This document shows, piece after piece, positions 60,735-64,000 of a stretch of DNA of 64,000 nucleotides; positions within the stretch are counted from its first letter, which is position 1; every line of letters starts with the position of its first letter. Source of the stretch: Odiellus spinosus (Eukaryota; Arthropoda; Arachnida; Opiliones; Phalangiidae); contig CAWUCO010000268.1 of the NCBI GenBank assembly GCA_963920705.1, positions 1,798,001 through 1,862,000 on the forward strand, written 5' to 3'. The position numbers and the translations under genes are program-made. The notes under the pieces are model-generated. The model did no database searches, was not told the origin of the DNA, and saw nothing but the letters and a program-made list of their open reading frames with translations.

Positions 60735-63700
60735 TTAAAATTAAGCAAAAACACTTAAAAATCCAAGATTATTGGATTAAAATGGACACAAAACTTTTGA
60801 TTTTTAAGCGATTTAGACAAAATTAAGACCACTCGAAAGAGCAAATATTGGTCTATCTGAAAATCAAGAGTTTTGGAAAATCCGTTGAAAAACATGGAAA
60901 ATATGGACAATTCAAAAAAACGTCTAATATCAAAAAGCGAATTTTGAAAATCTGAAATTTGACTATTTTGATATTCTATGATTTCTTGAATTGGCCATAT
61001 TTTTCTTGTTTTTCAACGGATTTTTGAAAACTCTTGTTATTTAGACTGTCCATTAATTGCTCTTTCGAATGACTTTGGTTTTGTCTAAATTGCAAAATTG
61101 TGACAAATATAAAATTGGTTAAAATTAAGCCAAAACCCTTAAAAATCCCAGATTATTGGATTCAAATGGACACAAAACTTTTGATTTTTAAGCGATTTAG
61201 ACAACATTAAGACCACTCGAAAGAGCAAATATTGGTCTATCTGAAAATGAAGAGTTTTGGAAAATCCGTTGAAAAACATGGAAAATATGGACAATTCAAA
61301 AAACATCTAATATCAAAAAGCGAATTTTTAAAATCTGAAATTTGACAATTTTGATATTGTATGATTTCTTGAATTGGCCATATTTTTCTTGTTTTTCGAC
61401 GGATTTTTGAAAACTCTTATTATTTAGACTGTCCATTAATTGCTCTTTCGAATGACTTTGGTTTTGTCTAAATTGCAAAATTGTGACAAATATAAAATTG
61501 GTTAAAATTAAGCAAAAACACTTAAAAATCCAAGATTATTGGATTAAAATGGACACAAAACTTTTGATTTTTAAGCGATTTAGACAAAATTAAGACCACT
61601 CGAAAGAGCAAATATTGGTCTATCTGAAAATCAAGAGTTTTGGAAAATCCGTTGAAAAACATGGAAAATATGGACAATTCAAAAAAACGTCTAATATCAA
61701 AAAGCGAATTTTGAAAATCTGAAATTTGACTATTTTGATATTCTATGATTTCTTGAATTGGCCATATTTTTCTTGTTTTTCAAAGGATTTTTGAAAACTC
61801 TTGTTATTTAGACTGTCCATTAATTGCTCTTTCGAATGACTTTGGTTTTGTCTAAATTGCAAAATTGTGACCAATATAAAATTGGTTAAAATTAAGCAAA
61901 AACGCTTAAAAATCCAAGATTATTGGATTCAAATGGACACAAAACTTTTGATTTTAAAGCGATTTAGACAAAATTAAGACCACTCGAAAGAGCAAATATT
62001 GGTCTATCTAAAAAACAAGAGCTTTTGAAAATCCGTTGAAAAACATGGAAAATATAGCCAATTCAAAAAACATCTAATATCAAAAAGCGAATTTTTAAAA
62101 TCTGAAATTTGACTATTTTGATATTCTATGATTTCTTGAATTGGCCATATTTTTCTTGTTTTTCAACGGATTTTTGAAAACTCTTATTATTTAGACTGTC
62201 CATTAATTGCTCTTTCGAATGACTTTGGTTTTGTCTAAATTGCAAAATTGTGACAAATATAAAATTGGTTAAAATTAAGCCAAAACCCTTAAAAATCCCA
62301 GATTATTGGATTAAAATGGACACAAAACTTTTGATTTTTAAGCGATTTAGACAAAATTAAGACCACTCGAAAGAGCAAATATTGGTCTATCTGAAAATCA
62401 AGAGTTTTGGAAAATCCGTAAAAAAACATGGAAAATATGGACAATTCAAAAAGCATCTAATATCAAAAAGCGAATTTTGAAAATCTGAAATTTGACTATT
62501 TTGATATTCTATGATTTCTTGAATTGGCCATATTTTTCTTGTTTTTCAACGGATTTTTGAAAACTCTTATTATTTAGACTGTCCATTAATTGCTCTTTCG
62601 AATGACTTTGGTTTTGTCTAAATTGCAAAATTGTGACAAATATAAAATTGGTTAAAATTAAGCAAAAACGCTTAAAAATCCAAGATTATTGGATTAAAAT
62701 GGACACAAAACTTTTGATTTTTAAGCGATTTAGACAAAATTAAGACCACTCGCAAGAGCAAATATTGGTCTATCTGAAAATCAAGAGTTTTGGAAAATCC
62801 GTTGAAAAACATGGAAAATATGGACAGTTCAAAAAGCATCTAATATCAAAAAGCGAATTTTGAAAATCTGAAATTTGACTATTTTGATATTCTATGATTT
62901 CTTGAATTGGCCATATTTTTCTTGTTTTTCAACGGATTTTTGAAAACTCTTATTATTTAGACTGTCCATTAATTGCTCTTTCGAATGACTTTGGTTTTGT
63001 CTAAATTGCAAAATTGTGACAAATATAAAATTGGTTAAAATTAAGCAAAAACGCTTAAAAGTCCAAGATTATTGGATTAAAATGGACACAAAACTTTTGA
63101 TTTTTAAGCGATTTAGACAAAATTAAGACCACTCGAAAGAGCAAATATTGGTCTATCTGAAAATCAAGAGTTTTGGAAAATCCGTTGAAAAACATGGAAA
63201 ATATGGACAATTCAAAAAACATCTAATATCAAAAAGCGAATTTTTAAAATCTGAAATTTGACTATTTTGATATTGTATGATTTCTTGAATTGGCCATATT
63301 TTTCTTGTTTTTCAACGGATTTTTGAAAACTCTTATTATTTAGACTGTCCATTAATTGCTCTTTCGAATGACTTTGGTTTTGTCTAAATTGCAAAATTGT
63401 GACAAATATAAAATTGGTTAAAATTAAGCAAAAAGGCTTAAAAATCCAAGATTATTGGATTAAAATGGACACAAAACTTTTGATTTTTAAGCGATTTAGA
63501 CAAAATTAAGACCACTCGAAAGAGCAAATATTGGTCTATCTGAAAATCAAGAGTTTTGGAAAATCCGTTGAAAAACATGGAAAATATGGACAATTCAAAA
63601 AGCATCTAATATCAAAAAGCGAATTTTGAAAATCTGAAATTTGACTATTTTGATATTCTATGATTTCTTGAATTGGCCATATTTTTCTTGTTTTTCAACG

Positions 63701-64000
63701 GATTTTTGAAAACTCTTATTATTTAGACTGTCCATTAATTGCTCTTTCGAATGACTTTGGTTTTGTCTAAATTGCAAAATTGTGACAAATATAAAATTGG
63801 TTAAAATTAAGCAAAAACGCTTAAAAATCCAAGATTATTGGATTCAAATGGACACAAAACTTTTGATTTTTAAGCGATTTAGACAAAATTAAGACTACTC
63901 GAAAGAGCAAATATTGGTCTATCTAAAAAACAAGAGTTTTGGAAAATCCGTTGAAAAACATGGAAAATATAGCCAATTCAAAAAACATCTCATATCAAAA
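60735..64000 (-). repeat. Reverse mosaic with dimer- and trimer-spaced variants
   Basis: CAAAAAAACGTCTAATATC recurs 767 bp apart (60921 and 61688) and CAAAACCCTTAAAAATCCC recurs 1150 bp apart (61131 and 62281). GGATTAAAATGG is common. The core has rare changes here: TTCGACGG (61398), TTCAAAGG (61781) and CCGTAAAAAAAC (62418). Confidence 0.8.

Larger units (their letters stand above)
54839..64000 (-). repeat. Reverse block 3 (about 24 monomers), runs off the window
   Basis: Continuous minus-strand monomers extend to the last base, so the array continues beyond the window. Sub-structure includes a 4-mer-offset duplication (1531 bp), dimer HORs (767 bp) and a trimer-spaced pair of CAAAACCCTT variants (61131 and 62281). 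Markers largely confined to reverse arrays are GGATTAAAATGG and GACAACATTAAG. No forward monomer occurs after 54.84 kb. Confidence 0.95.

Noticed and set aside
1..64000. CRISPR array
   Set aside because: The whole unit of 383 bp repeats; there are no short direct repeats separated by unique spacers, and no cas genes.

Overview
The whole 64 kb window is one AT-rich satellite DNA. It holds about 167 tandem copies of a monomer of about 383 bp, with no single-copy sequence, no convincing gene and no RNA gene. A hand count over 1561-1920 gives about 27 % G+C. This points to a eukaryotic (peri)centromeric or other heterochromatic array. The species cannot be named from the sequence. CpG is not depleted (7 CpG in 1561-1920, about the number expected from composition), which argues against a heavily methylated germline such as a vertebrate's. 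A long, AT-rich, dyad-structured satellite of this size would fit many insects, beetles among them, but that is inference only.

The monomer has unusual architecture. It consists of arm A (about 128 bp), a 30-nt spacer, arm B (about 127 bp, an inverted copy of arm A at about 80 % identity by hand alignment), and a linker of about 98 bp that carries its own hairpins. Each 383-bp unit is therefore two inverted half-units of about 190 bp. An 18-bp block around ATCCGTTGAAAAACA is identical in both arms and nearly invariant through the window.

Layout. 1 to about 41.18 kb is a single forward-oriented array (about 107 monomers) built of several nested higher-order repeats (HORs): a recurrent trimer theme (3-1148, 8.8-12.6 kb, 19.1-20.3 kb, 24.5-25.7 kb), an 8-mer duplication (4.6-8.8 kb), a HOR with variable internal copy number (24.9-30.3 kb) and a trimer HOR of about 1150 bp (31.8-39.5 kb). 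From 41.18 to 54.84 kb the orientation flips repeatedly: R 41.19-42.07, F 42.07-45.86, R 45.86-47.04, F 47.04-54.84. All five switches involve the arms, and several are copies of one another. The forward block 47.04-54.84 contains a tandem 9-monomer duplication (3446 bp) that begins at the orientation switch. From 54.84 kb to the end the array is all reverse, with 4-mer and dimer HORs.

Nothing here works together as genes. The biological interest is structural: orientation switching, arm-to-arm conversion tracts, duplicated inversion breakpoints and a conserved candidate binding core. Monomer boundaries are set at the GTGTCC motif by eye and are good to a few bases.
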